A stretch of DNA of 64,000 nt from Karalla daura (GCA_029224185.1 CM055198.1:5393573-5457572); one strand, 5' to 3'; shown: positions 48,211 through 61,090, counted from the stretch's first letter. Numbers and translations are program-made. The notes: generated by a model from the sequence alone, not told the origin.

Positions 48211-49916
48211 AATTGTCAGATCTGATGGACACAAAATGTACTATTACAAACTTAGAGAATGCCACAATATGAAGTGGCACAGGTCAGAGCACCCTTTGTT
48301 TTTCCTTTTTTGGCAACAATCATCCAAAAAGGACAAAAAATAACAGCGTAATAAAGTTGTCGCTACATTTTGAAGTCTCCTGCTGTTTGGTAGGAACTTG
48401 AATCATATTCTGCTGTTTTGTGGCACTGTGCAGTGACACCCCCATGAAAGAGAAATTGGGCACATTTCTCTACCTTCGCCAGCTTAACGGCCTCGTCCAT
48501 CTTCCCCTCCTTTCTAATGACCCACCAGTCATCAGTAATCAATTACCAGTCAGGCAGGGGAGTATTAAAACACGCCGCTGGTTGCCTCCACAGCAGTGAT
48601 GTGGAGGATGTGTTTGATCTGATAAGGCAGCGGGCAGGCGTGTCGCTCCGTCCCGCTGGGTGTCACCGACCCTGGCACAAAAGCCCTCATCTGCTCCCCT
48701 GAGAGATAAATACCGCCCCGTCCTCCTCTCCATTCAGTCATGATGAAAAGACGAGAAGTGAGACAGAACGCTGCGCAGACACCTCCTGTAAAGAGGGTCA
48801 AAGTCATACCTCTGACATCAAGGAAGACTTAACGGAGCGGTCGGGACTCAGATCCCCTAGATTGATCTCCTGTGGCCACGGGTAATGGCTAGTGGACAGG
48901 GAGGAGACGCTACACAGCCGGAGAAGACATCCGCCACTGCCCCGGCTCATGATTTGCTCTGCATCTGTGCTTCAAGCAGCATCAAGGACTCTTTAACTCA
49001 TGCATCCAACCATAAATCCATTATCTTACCTGATTTGTACCCAGTGGTGTCTCAGTGTATAGTCTCAAACTCAAATGCACCTTTTTTGGACGCCAGAGTA
49101 TTTGCGCGACCAGGATTCCAACTATGTGACTTCTTATTTTGAGAAGGTCAACTATACTGTCCTCTTCGCCTCAGAATAAGGTCTAAATGTTAATATTCAT
49201 GCTGCAAAGCTAACTGAGGCATTGCCACAGTTTATGCACAGTTATGACTCAGTGTTTGAAGGTCAAAAGGAATGAGGAAGAAGAAGTTTCTGATGTCATG
49301 AGGTGCTCATGGTTCATGCTGGGAAAGGGTCAGCAGGGATAAAACCATGGAGGGTCATTTTGTGGTTTCCAAACTTAAAGGCCCCCGAAAAGTCTCAACA
49401 AGCAATATTAGATTTCCAGTGTATGAATTGCTGCTCTACTGTGTTTATTCAGACATTACTAGCGAATGTTGATAACTACAGTTTTCTTAAAAAGGCACTG
49501 TTACTGAGCAACCAGATCTGAAAGTGGTGGGCGTACATGCTCCGGCGTACAACCTCGGAGTAGGAACAGAGCTGAAACAAAGCCTGCTTTGTTTACTGTT
49601 GTCACTTTCCTAAGAAGGTTATTCACCTCAAATAGATATGTAACAGATACACATCTCATTCCTATGCATCCTGCAAACGGTTGTGTCTTTAGCAGAGCAG
49701 CAGTGTTAAAAACAAAGCCCAATCAAGCTCCTCGTGACACGAGGCCACCGCGGCTGTCTGCAGAGGCTGCTCAAATCAACAGCAAATGAAAGCTCCCTGT
49801 TGTCACTTTCATTAGTACAGAAAAGTCCTCTCCCAGTGTGCTCCAGGTGGTGGGCAGCGCTCTCCGTCTTTGTTCCCATTCACAGGAAATTGGATCTTAA
49901 CCATTCGGCACAGATT

Positions 49917-50070
49917 GAAGTCTCCCCGTTTAAGACGCCACGCCGTCACGTGCGGACGCTCTCCATGCCGAGGCCTTCCAGCGAAGCCGCGCTCGCCTCA
50001 TTAAAACAGCCGCGCTCTGCGACTTCCAAGCCCGTCGCAGTCATCAGCACTTAGCGGCTGGCGCGTTAAC
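49917..50070. promoter_or_regulatory. CpG-rich patch
   Basis: I count 17 CpG in 49921-50040, far above neighbouring DNA. No transcription start or coding start can be tied to it. Confidence 0.4.
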
Positions 50071-50879
50071 AGGTTTGCTCACAAAGCAGCAGGTGACAAT
50101 GCAGCTATACGTACAGGCCTCTATCAATCACTCTCCCACTTCACAGCAGAAAGCCTCCTGGAAAGGTGTAATCTCGGTAATTGAGCGGCGTTGTAAACAT
50201 GCCAGGTGCTTTCTAATGCAGTCACATGGAAGTATAAGGGCACCTTGTGACATTCATTGAGACGGGTTCATTAAAGAGTAACCCTGCCACGAGGAAGTGC
50301 GTGGCTTTTTAGTGTGTCAGCCATTAAGAATCACATCGGGTGACACATTTTCTTAGTAATTAGATGCGAGTCTCTTCCATCAGTGTGATGTGAAGGGAAG
50401 CGGTGATAAACAGAACCGCGTCATCCAAGACGGGTGTACCAGCTTCATTAGGGAGGAAAAAAAAACGGCGCTCTGCTCCAGAGCTTTGTGGTTCATGAAG
50501 CAGACCAGAACACACAGGCACAGAGAGACACGGCAGCGGAAAGAGTGCGCCCGTTTATTACAGCGAAGGCTTATAATTCCAGGTCACACACGTGGTGCTG
50601 AAAATCTAAAATCCATCTTTCGCTTGCCGCCCGGGTAAAGCGAACGGATGCGCTTTTAGTTTTGTTCTCTTAACCGTGTTCCCTCATCACGTTTGGATTA
50701 TTTATGCCCTGCTTTACATTACAAAAAGCCTCTGTGTTGCACACAGGCACACTCAGAGGGAACGCCGCTGCCTGGCCTTTGAAATGCTGAGCCGTCTGTG
50801 GCGACACAGAGTGCCCCCCCCCGCGCACGCGTTTCCACAAACCCCTTTGTTTCCAACCACATCCAACTCTGTTAACTTT

Positions 50880-51010
50880 CCTCCTGCTGATGAGTCCGGT
50901 CAACGGCGCGATGGGCTCGGCCGCCCGGGAGGCCGGAGGGAATGTCACCGGGATCGCTTCTGAAACGCGCGCACACAGAGGAGAGATCGCCGCGAGTCAT
51001 CGGAGCCTGT
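50880..51010. promoter_or_regulatory. CpG-rich patch
   Basis: I count 16 CpG in 50881-51000, including CGGCGCG and ACGCGCGC. Directly after it, 51014-51090 has a CNE-like texture (GTAATGGCCTCATATTAAAG and GTGTAATGGCGC). Confidence 0.4.
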
Positions 51011-51500
51011 AGCAGTAATGGCCTCATATTAAAGAGTTGTCATTTGAGGTGGCACGCTCCATTATGGATTCTGTGTAATGGCGCTTGTCACTGCGATATA
51101 CTCTGTAAACATTGCTGAGCCTGCTGCCGCAGCCTGCTGCTGTCTCCGTTCCCCTCCCCTCGCGAAAGGGGTTGTGGGTAGTGCAGTCTGTCAAGCTTTG
51201 GTCCAGATCGCAGTACGGGCCAAGTGGGATGGCAAAAGACAAAAAAAAAGGCCGGATTACGCGGCTCACTCCGAAGCAGATACCCCCGGTGGAGAATGCC
51301 ACATCCCATAAGACACAGCAGGCTGTCGGCCCGAAAAGCGCCCGCACAATGATGCAGAGCAGCTCAGACGCACGTAAAAAAAAACCCCACACGCGCACAA
51401 ACATTTCTTGAAAGCTCAGCAAAACAACGCGTCTCACTCTAAGCGGCGCTGACACCCATTGTGGAGCGCGTCCCGGGAGATCACACACAGAGCAATGACT

Positions 51501-51515
51501 AAAAAAAAAAAAAAA
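51501..51515. repeat. A15 homopolymer
   Basis: Run of 15 A. Confidence 0.97.
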
Positions 51516-51635
51516 CGCTCTACACCTTCCCGCGAATTCTCCGTACGCCGTCTGATGCGGCTCCACTGTACGTCTGCAGGAGTTAAAGGAGGCAGGGGAG
51601 AGACAGTGATGGTGCTGAGCTGAGATGAAATGAAT

Positions 51636-51654
51636 CCCCCCCCCCTTTTTTTTT
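51636..51654. repeat. C10T9 run
   Basis: Ten C followed by nine T, a paired homopolymer. Confidence 0.96.
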
Positions 51655-51759
51655 GCGGCTGTGGCATTTTGTAGAGTGCTTCCTTTCTTCAGCCAGCGCT
51701 GATCCCTCCATTCCGTTCCCCTCCTTCCTTTTTTTTAAAGCAGGGGAACAATAAAACCT

Positions 51760-52080
51760 TTTCATTGGAGGGAGAAGAAAGATACAGAAATCCCATCATA
51801 ATTATGGCTGCTCCACATGGGAATAGTCTCCCAGCAAGCGTTTTCACTCTGTAGGCCCTAATTACTGTAGACCACATATCACATTTCCTTAATTCTGAAA
51901 CCAGGCCTTTTTTTTTTTCATTTTCCATTAATTCCATTACAAAAGGGGGGGGGGCTGCCATCTCCGTCAATTCAATTGAGGGAAAGGAGGAGAATGCTAC
52001 GGTTTCACATTAATGCTCACGCTCAGCCAATTAGCTTGGTGGTGATTTGCGCAGTGGATCCCTGGCCGTTTGCTTCAGCA
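51760..52080. promoter_or_regulatory. candidate conserved non-coding element
   Basis: Contains CATAATTATGGCTG, GGCCCTAATTACTGTAG, TTCCTTAATTCTG, CCATTAATTCC and CAGCCAATTAGCTTGG. Homeodomain words are dense between two homopolymers (T12 at 51908, G10 at 51945), which are not typical of strict conservation. No coding frame. Confidence 0.27.
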
Positions 52081-52289
52081 CATTTCTGCTGGTTCTGTCC
52101 CTCCCAAGAGACGACCGCGAGCAAGGACAAGCCCCTTGTTTAACTGTATCTGATGAGTCCACTTCTTTGGCAGAAAAATCTGCTACGGTGCAAGGACAAT
52201 GAGGCTGTTCAGCATGCCTCCCGTGACTTTTCTTCCTTTAAACACAACATAATGGACCGCTCTCAGGCTCCTCGCTTACATCATCGCAG

Positions 52290-52870
52290 GATCTCATACT
52301 CTCCGGTGGGTGACTTCCGCCGAACGTAAATCTTCTGCGACGTTACACGCGTCACATGGTCGGACGGCCCGGGGAGAGGAGTTCCTCCATTTGGCCTACA
52401 ATCGTTTTAAATGTCCTCTGTTTGAAGTATGAAATCCCCCCTTTGAGCTGGATGTAGACGTTTCCCCGCCGTGACAGGTGTTTCATCTTTAATGAAAGAT
52501 TGTCTCTAATGGTCCGCCGACGTCAGATAGAGGCCAGGCTGACAGCGATAACGTGCCACCGGAGTGGAAATGACGCGGCGGGCCGCGCCTCGAGGGGGAC
52601 GGGGAGGACGGTAATTTGTCTCACCTCCGCATGCGGCACGTCCCCGCAAGTTTGCGACGCAAAGCCGCCGACGCGTCGGTGGATCATTGAAAGCGACACC
52701 GGCTCCGTCGCTGCCAGGGGAAAACCACGCAGCGGATCCGATCATCGTTCCGATGTTTATCAACAGTCATGAAACTTTAACGAACATCTGTACGACTTCC
52801 CTAAACAGCGCCGCGGCAAATTCGTTTCGCTGTCACCGACAAATGGGAGGCTCAAAGCGCAGTAACCCAG
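52290..52870. promoter_or_regulatory. CpG-island-like segment
   Basis: I count 42 CpG in 52501-52860 (360 bp) and about 13 more in 52261-52380. Words such as CGACGCGTCGG, GACGCGGCGGGCCGCGCC and GCGCCGCGGC occur. The observed CpG count exceeds what base composition alone predicts, unlike the rest of the window. Frames are open on both strands (52500-52772 plus, 52506-52763 minus), as expected when stop codons are scarce. In vertebrates such islands mark promoters or developmental regulators' bodies. No TATA box, splice donor or recognisable first exon is evident, so it is an orphan island at most. Confidence 0.5.
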
Positions 52871-54291
52871 TTCCATTCACTGGCGAAGGCTGCCTTCATA
52901 ACTAACTAAGTGACAAAGCCGACGCAGAGTGTGAATGGCACGCTCCCTGCTGATGAGTTCCCTCCTTCTGCCATGCAGACTCCACCGCTCCTCATACATT
53001 GAGACGTTTCCATTCCCCGCCCTCGTCTTTTGGGCGTTTCCTCTGCCGCTGTCACTCAGGCTTTAAATAGTGTTTGTATCTCGCCTCTTATATGCCACCT
53101 GTCCCAGGCTGAGCCGGGAAGACGAGTGCAGGCTGTGCAGCCCCACACTGTGTTTGTACAGCACAGGCCTCGATGTTTGAATGTGTATTGGAGTGTAATC
53201 TTTGCTCCGTGGCTCCCAGGCTGATCAGCTGCACTCGTATCTTTCATCACACCACGCAATGTAAGATAGTGACGGCGCGGTAAGAGCAAGACCCCTGGCT
53301 ATCAGCTTGAGACTGAAATCAACAGCTAGGTTTACAGTTAAAGTGCTGGGCCCCTGAGTTTTAATGCAAATAGATGATACAGATAAAGCAAAGCAAAACA
53401 GAGGGGCAAAACAGAAGTCCACTTGCTCACACACAGTTCATTTTTTCATACCTGAGATGAGATCTTAATGGAAAAACAAAAGCAAACCTGGCAAACTGAA
53501 GCACATGGACATGGTCAGGGACACTGGAGAACAGAAACATCCAGCTAGCAAACACTAGCGGGAAAGCAGAGTGTCAGCTTTATTTGCCATCTGTGATCAT
53601 CGTTTGTGGGTAAGATGTCTGAAGAATAATGCTGTATATTCTTGTTCCTGTACATCAGACTGATATCATGATGCTCTGATGGCTGTGGTGTGAATGAGGT
53701 GATCAACAGAGTAACTGACATAGGATCTACTAAACCCGTGCAACATAACAAGGAAAGACCCCATAAAACTGGGCTTATAGTGTACAGGTGGAGTTAATTC
53801 TGGAGTTCATTCACGACTCTCTGACACACACAGCATTCAGTGCTCAACAAGCAGGGACACAGAGTTTTTTCATTAAAAGCAGGATATTCAAGTATCCTTT
53901 CTATCTGGCTCCGCTTTTGACATGTCACGATGATGCGGCCTCATTATAAAAACACACAAGGTCCATTTCATTCAGTCATTTTACACATTTTTAAATCAAC
54001 CCACAAATATCAGGCTTGTGGAGGGCTGCCTTTTTTAATGATAGACAGAGCGTTTCAGAACGTAAAGGAGGAAAGAATCCGTCTTTTCATCGCATTAGAT
54101 TTGACACGACCTTTGAAAAACAAAGGTTTGGTAAATACGACAGAACAAATATCTCAGATCCCGATTCCGTATCTCCCCAATTACGGTGCCTCTAGCTGTT
54201 GTCTTTGAGCTCTCCATCTGTTTCGCCCTGCCGTACATATTGCTCACCCCTCCTCATTGGCCTCCGCTTCCTGTCTCTCTGTCACATGCAC

Positions 54292-54296
<5 letters not shown>
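52871..54296. other. non-coding sequence, no gene seen
   Basis: Unique, repeat-poor sequence. Frames at 53030-53224, 53056-53289, 53225-53434 and 53930-54208 are short and unrecognised. Confidence 0.65.
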
Positions 54297-54389
<93 letters not shown>

Positions 54390-54413
54390 TCTCTCTCTCA
54401 CGCACACACACAC
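54297..54413. repeat. (CT)n microsatellite with CA tail
   Basis: CT array of about 50 units with a TTT and a GT interruption, ending in a short CA run at 54400-54412. This is the longest simple repeat in the window. The minus strand is polypurine and triplex-prone. All frames through it are Ser/Leu or Arg/Glu repeats. Confidence 0.99.
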
Positions 54414-55189
54414 CCAATATCTCTCCCATCACCTCTCTTCCTGACTCCGTCATCAGCGACCAGCCAAGGTCAGAGGTTTTTATTTTTAGTCGCCCAATAA
54501 CAAAACAGCTTGTCCTGCCCGACATTGAAAGACACTTTGAGCGTGAGCGTCCATCCCCGGGGCCCTGCAGCATTTAAACTGAGAGCACGAGGGCCGCTCC
54601 CCCGACACCGTCGCAGTCCCCGACACGTCACCGCTGCCATGGCCACGGCAACAACACAGCAAGGCAGGCAATGCTTTAAAAAAAAAAGAAGAACAAGTGG
54701 CAGTGCCACTGGGGTGAGGGATGGAAACTCACTTGTAGCAAATTTAGACCAGCCTGTTGTATTCATGACTACATGGAACAAGCACATTGACTTTTTTTTT
54801 TGGCAGTGATATAAGAGAACAAATGAGCAAGCAATGGAGAGGTCGCCCGTTCCAAATAACAAGTCTTTGCTTGTGAATAAAAAGCCTTTCAAGGATGTTT
54901 CTTTCCAATCTAATGATGATACCATCACCTGAGACCACTGGAGCTGTTTACCTGTGGGTTGCCCTTTTGTTTCATCCTTTGTCGCTCTCCACTTTTTTCG
55001 GTTATCGGTATCAGAAGGGCATATTAAGAGAAATTATTGAAAGTGATGCTTATATGCTGTTGCCTTTCAACTGGAGGCGGCTCGGTTATAGGAAAGATGA
55101 ATGAATACGTGGAAATGTTGGTGTCATAACCTCGAGTTGTGAAGAATATTGAGGCGCATACTTTGGACGATGTTTCATTTACTGAAGCC

Positions 55190-56080
55190 ACTGAGGTCAG
55201 TCATATTGGTGTTTTAAATTAGGAAAACGTGTAAGCGGAGGGCCTGCCCAAGGACAGTAATACAAGTGTGTGAATGCGTGTGTCTCTGAGTCATACATCT
55301 CCACAGCTATTCTCAAATAGATGTACATCGGACGGCGCTGGTCAAAGGGGAAATAATCATTCAAGAAAAAAAACACCATACCCATTCCCTCAGAAGTGGT
55401 GGAGGAGATGGAATTGTATGTCCGAGTAAACATGGGATTTTCCCCATCGAGGATTTCGCTCATATTGCACTTGTCAAGGGATTATTTTGTCCCTTAGCCC
55501 TACCCATGAGCTGGGAGCTGAGAAAATCCCTCGTATTCCCCACAATCTGCTGCAACTCATCCTTACTCCAACTGCAAATAATACCTCCATCAGCGGCCGA
55601 ATCGGACAACTTAGTGTAGACAAACAGTCCATAGCCAGTCTGGGCCTAGAGCCAGACACTCTTAAACGCCCCTCTCTCCTCTTCTGCCTTCATTCACAAC
55701 TGAAAAGACTTGACAAATTGAACACAATATTTTCAAGCCCTATCCAGTTGCCTTAATCAGCGGATTGCTGAAAGCAGCAGAGGTGGTTGGAAAGTCTCGT
55801 AATTTGCAAGTGTTTGAGTTGCTCAGGGTGAGCTGACAGACAGAGCCAGGAATCTTTCTGAATATTCAATAGCCTGTAAGACAGCAGCTCGTGTTTATTT
55901 GTTTGTACCGGCCCCCTAATAGAAATCATTCCACCGAACACAAAAGTGGCAATTCCCCAGTAACCAAGTACTCCACTCAAATGATGATCAATTAGCGAGG
56001 AATATACATCAATCCGTGGCCATTAAAAAGCACAATTATCGCCCCTGTGAAGCGAGAGGTCTCGTCCCAGTGACCCCTTC
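55190..56080. promoter_or_regulatory. candidate conserved non-coding region
   Basis: Nearly 900 bp without microsatellites. The minus frame at 55197-55463 (88 codons, beginning MSEILDGENPMFTRTYNS) and the plus frame at 55487-55756 (89 codons) read more like mixed-composition proteins than repeat translations, but neither matches a family I know, and no splice sites bracket them. AT-rich words (AAATTAGG, GGAAATAATCATTC, GATCAATTAGCG) fit a regulatory element equally well. Confidence 0.25.
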
Positions 56081-56247
56081 ATTTTTCCCTGAGTGAGAGA
56101 AGCACGTAACCACTTAAGCCTCATCCCAGATGTTAAGATAGAGAGCGAGACAAGAGTCAGCAGCTGAAAGATTAATAAATGCTGCTGAAAAGCAGGACAG
56201 AAAATGCTTTTAGAGGTACTCGCTCCGAAGGGGGTGGAAAGGCATTG

Positions 56248-56273
56248 ATTTTTTCTTTTTTTTTTTTTTTTTT
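56248..56273. repeat. T-rich homopolymer
   Basis: T6, C, then a run of about 18 T. Confidence 0.95.
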
Positions 56274-56925
56274 GCTGCTGGAGCCATCGCTGTCGTTTGG
56301 CAAGATGGTGCTCCGAGAGCGAGGCAAGCCTTTCTTGATAACAGCACTGGCCCCTGGATGACCCGTGAAGTGTGCCTGTTAAGGGCCCACTAGATATTTA
56401 GCAGCGGGGATCAAAAGGCGTCTCCCTCTCTGCCTTAATTTCAGCTCCTCTTTTTTTCCCTCTCTGGTCAATGGCCAGATTTGAGGTGGAGGGATCGATG
56501 GTTGGAAGGAAAAAAAAAAGCGACACCTAAAGTGATCGATCGACGATAAAGGCAGCGTCTCCAGGCGGCGAGCGGGAAAAGATTGCATGTTTGTCTGGGT
56601 CTCATCCCGTGACATCACACCTTCCATTACGCAGGATCAATAGCGATTTCACTCTCTCGCAGGCCTTCAGAGTTTAACAGATGTCGGGAGAGGGTGCGAT
56701 CCGGCGCCGGCTCACAAAAACACATCAAACGGGGAGGCCGCGGCGCGTCACATGGCGATTTATGGTGCGGTCCACATGTGGCGGGACACAGCGACACAAA
56801 GCAGAGCAAAAAAGCAGATGTAATCCAACCAGGAGGGAGATAGTCATGGACAGACACCAATGGAGATTTACAGCACCCAGAGAGTGATATATAAAGTGTA
56901 AACAAGCGACAGATTGCCCGCTATC

Positions 56926-56976
<51 letters not shown>
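56926..56976. repeat. (CA)n microsatellite, about 22 units
   Basis: CCACCCACCC leads into a pure CA array. Confidence 0.98.
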
Positions 56977-56978
<2 letters not shown>

Positions 56979-57205
56979 CTGCATTCCAATCCCGTGGAGC
57001 CGGCCCGTTGCCCCTGGCAGCCGGTGCTGGTAATGGCACTGCACTGGCTCAAAAGGAGCGCGGCACGGTGGTCGCCAGGCGATAAACCGTGCACGCAGCT
57101 GAGCCGAGTGCGGCAGAGCTGGGCTGCGAGGATAAGAAATTAGCAGTATGCAATGGTGACACCAATATCAAACCGCAAACGGCAGCGAAAACTGGCTGAG
57201 AGGGG

Positions 57206-57226
57206 TTTTTTTTTTACTTTTTTTTT
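57206..57226. repeat. T-rich run
   Basis: T10, AC, then T8. Confidence 0.92.
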
Positions 57227-57840
57227 GAGGCAGCAAGGTGGCAGCCTCCTTGTCCCCCCTCCCCCTTTTATTTAGAACATGATTCAAAGATGGATGGATA
57301 GATGTATGACATTTCTCTCAGGAGCTGTTTGAAACCAAAAGTGGAGTTCGAATAAAGTGAACATCAAATACACTCGCGGACTCCGGTCAGGGTGGTATTT
57401 TATCTGAGCCTGCTGAAAGCTGACGTTCAGTGTTACTAAAACCTATAAACAATTTGTTTTAAACATTTTTAGGCAAGCTTGTCAAGAGCGATTACTGACT
57501 TTTTTCTGGGCGCTTTGGGGCAGCAGAAATAACTTGTAAACACGGCAGAGTCGATGTGCGAGACTTAATAAAGACTCGTGTATCGACATTTCCAGCAGTT
57601 ACAGCGACAAAGATTAGCATTCGTTTGGAGTCCTGCCCCGGTCACCAATGCCCTGGGTGCCTCGAAGTTTAGTATCTCAACAAATTAATATACAATGTGT
57701 CTTGAGCCACATCCAGTCAGCCTTTTAAAGTAAAGATGCGAGAATAATAATAAAGTTCCATTGCAGTGGTGACATTTAGGCATCTATATTACTCAGAAAT
57801 ATGTTTTAGCTTGAAGTATGGAAAGTTGTATACAAAATAA

Positions 57841-57893
57841 CCACATATATAAATACTACATATACATATATATCTATACATGTATAATTATAC
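57841..57893. repeat. AT-rich (TA/CATA) stretch
   Basis: Imperfect TATA/CATA words, probably a decayed (TA)n array. Confidence 0.75.
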
Positions 57894-60819
57894 TGTACAT
57901 GACACCCCGTCTTTGAGCATAGAGGTCCTCTGTTTCTAGACTCATTGGTCCGGCATTTACAGTCTGCGCTGTATACAAATGTCCGCATCATGATGCTGAA
58001 TAACGATGCCAAAGCAGCACTCAAAGCTCCACGCTGAGAGGAATTCGCTAATGCAACGCTAATGTGTGTCCATAACCTCTGCAACCTTTGCTAACATGTC
58101 AGTCAAATCGAATTAAAAGCTGGTGTATTCACACTATTTTTCCGCTGGCTAAAAGTGCAAATCTTATTTCACCAGACCGAAACGTTTCACCCACATTATA
58201 TGTTGTACGGCTGTCCAGAATTGGAAAGAATAGCTGCTGTAAGCAATCCTTGGATTAAAAAAGTAGGGCCGAAAGTATCAGCCTTGAAAAACTGAAAAAC
58301 TGCACCTCAGGGCAAGCAAATGCACACGTACAGGAGCAATGCCAGCACGCACACACACTGACACGCACCTTCATCCTGCGTCCATTCACCCATGGAGCTT
58401 TATGGACACCTTCCTCTCCATAAACTCGGGAGATGGAATCGAGGGGACAGAGAATGACTTGCCCAGTAAAACACTAGCTCTAATCTCCTGCTCCCAGCTC
58501 AAATCCTCTCTGCTATTAAATGCCCTCTTTACCCTTGAGAGGACATTTTATTAACAGTATTTGTCCACCAAGACTTGGATTTCTCTTCAGTTTTGCCCAT
58601 GATGCTGGGAAAGGGCTAAAAGAGGTAAAAAAAAAAAAGACAAAAACCCATGACCCGTGTTATGAAAGTGGGGTCGTAATAACTTTAATCCTCCAAATAA
58701 AGAGTTTCTATTCAGCAATAAACACACACAGAGCACTGCTTGTAGGGAGTGAGCTGGAGACAGGCGAAAAGGACGAGAGATAAAAGGGATGGAGAAGCGA
58801 GTCTCTAGGAAGGGAAATTAAATTTGCACATGCACACATGTTAAACTGTGTGTGTTTTCTGAATGTCAGACATTATAAGTGTGATTATTCCCTCATTCCT
58901 TCTGGTGCGCGGCACCGTACGAGCAATTTTCTCCCACATCAAAAGACGTCCGCTCTTTACAGTGTCACAGAGTGAAGGTTTTAATCCCTCTTCCCGTTGC
59001 CTCTGCATCTCGACACCGCTACCTCTGTATTTCATCATGCAGCTTCAGAGGCTCCGGAGAATACAGGACAGACGAAAACAAGTTTGAATGTGGGAAGAGC
59101 TAACAAAGACGGGGTTGTTACCGAAGGCTCGGCCGCAGCAGCTGGGAGTGGCACGGTGCACTCGAAAACAAAGGTAACCCACGCTTGGGAATTGAGGCCT
59201 CGCTTTCAGATTTGTAATCAAACGGAGGAAAACAACCGCGGCCTACTTCCAATGTTATCAGCATTTTATGTGACCGGACGTTCATGTGTCATGCCCTCAA
59301 CACGTCTCTACAGATGTAAGAAGATGAACAAATTATACAAGTTCAAAGAGGTGATTTGCAAGAATAATTTTGTTGAGCGTGACATTGGGCAATGAGTACC
59401 CACGTTTTCCTTTTCACGGAGCCTTATTTCAATGTCTGGCCGCATCTCTGAACAATCGGGCGGCCGCTACGTCAAGAAGTGTCAAATGAGATGTGGAATA
59501 ATTCTGAATAATATCAACCATTGTACATGTGAGCGAGGAAGTGTCAAAAGAAAAACGGCTAACTGATGAAGTAATGTTTCACACAATTACCCCACAAAAT
59601 CCAATCTAAAATCTGCTAACATAACAAATGCCGGTGGTTTCAACGGGCCAAAGAGGATTACATCCTGTCACTGTCAGAATATTTTACAGTCACTGTAATT
59701 GTCTGTCCCCCTGAAAGAGAGAAAGCTTTATCAAATCGTGGTGCAATTCTCCAGTTTATCTGAAATGACATTATGCTGCAGACCTGCCCCAGTGCTGTGT
59801 CTTCATTCTCCATATTTTCGCACAAGGCACCTCTGGAAGTCTCGTTCCACTAAGTTCCACTTAACGATCTCGAGTTTCTAGCTATAAAACACTAATGGAG
59901 TTGTTCAAACAGTTCTTTATATTGATAGCGTAACAACAGGTACATCATTTTGCCTATCACGGCCATTTCCTTGCATGGTACAAGGACCACATCACCTCCG
60001 ACCGAGTTCAGTATTCAGTTGGAATCACTTATTTTCCCACAACAAATGAACTGTGGAAATAGAGGAAAACATTGCAGCTGCATCAAAGCTTTCCACATGC
60101 CAGGACGCATTGTCTTCATTTGTTCATCATCTTACTTGCATTGAACCAAATAGAGTTGAGGTGGTGCCTATGTCAGGTCAGCGGACCATCACAGGACAAA
60201 TAAAGCTGTGAGCAGCAAATGCCTTCCTAGTTCAAACACAAAAACCTGTTTTACTCAACTTTAATAAAGAAGCTTTTGGCATTTCTGAAAAACAGTAGAC
60301 TATTGAGACGAACAGATGTCAAGAGAAGAAGAAAGATGGTTTATTTCAAAATATCGTGTATCTCTAACATGTAATTTATATGAAAATGGGAACATGTAAA
60401 TGTGTTCCAGCAACATCTCCATCCAATTTGCTCTGTCCAAGCTGCTTTTTTTCACCTATCCATCTCTATCTGCTGCGGCCTCTGTGTGTTCTCCCTATTT
60501 CAATTTCAACCTGTCATTCACCGACTCACCTATTCTCTGCCTCTAGTGCCCTCTCCTGCAACAGTCTGTCATAGATTTCCATCTTTTTTCTTTATTTTTT
60601 CTCCTTCTATCATCTGCATATAAACCCAAGAACCTCCCGCGTGCCCTCCCGAGGAGCTGGAAATGGAGAGAAAGTGGCAGAGGCGTGATTACGATGTCAA
60701 TTCATAAACACCGCGCCCCGAGAGACTGCACGGATGAAAGCACCAATGCCACTGGAAAATTACCCACCCTGCCGGGGCAAGTCATTTACTACACCACGGA
60801 GCGAGGTGACAAACATTCA

Positions 60820-60845
60820 GACACACACACACACACACACGCACA
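60820..60845. repeat. (CA)n microsatellite
   Basis: About 11 CA units ending in CGCACA. Confidence 0.95.
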
Positions 60846-61090
60846 GGTAGAAAGCTAGAAACTGGGGGAAGGTCAGTAGGAAGAAAAGTGACAGAGGAGG
60901 AGTGCATCAAAACTCGAGACATGTCTGTATGCAAGTGTGGACGTGTGTGTTTGCCCCCTCCCCACTACAGGTGTCCAGGCCTCTTGACTGTAGGCAGCAG
61001 GGGAGAGCTGTCACTATATGCAAACAGATGGAAAGAGACTCACCAGGACGGAGGCCGACACACAGGGCAGGGAACAGCAGCAGCAGGCAG

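Larger units (their letters stand above)
48211..52289. other. non-coding, increasingly CpG-dense
   Basis: No gene is supported. CpG density rises along the segment, with clusters at 49917-50070 and 50880-51010. There are homopolymers at 50815-50823 (C), 51501-51515 (A), 51636-51654 (C then T), 51908-51919 (T) and 51945-51954 (G). The longest frame of the window (180 codons, minus, 51024-51566) lies here but overlaps open frames on the other strand and resembles no protein. GGGTCAAAGTCA at 48794-48805 is a direct-repeat-1 nuclear-receptor-like word. Confidence 0.6.
54414..56925. other. non-coding sequence, no gene seen
   Basis: Unique DNA with an A run near 54678-54688 and a T-rich run at 56248-56273. 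The minus frame at 54470-54928 (152 codons) is unrecognised and overlaps plus-strand frames. 55190-56080 is described separately. 56680-56780 is CpG-bearing. Confidence 0.6.

Noticed and set aside
51024..51566. 180-codon minus-strand frame, the longest in the window
   Set aside because: Length is about the maximum expected by chance here. The segment is GC-rich with few stops, plus-strand frames are open over the same DNA, and the product resembles no family.
54186..54577. Ser/Leu-rich and Arg/Glu-rich frames
   Set aside because: Translations of the (CT)n array on both strands.
57062..57075. CGGCACGGTGGT, resembling the head of a teleost SINE
   Set aside because: Only 12 bases match and the following sequence departs completely from the tRNA-like part.
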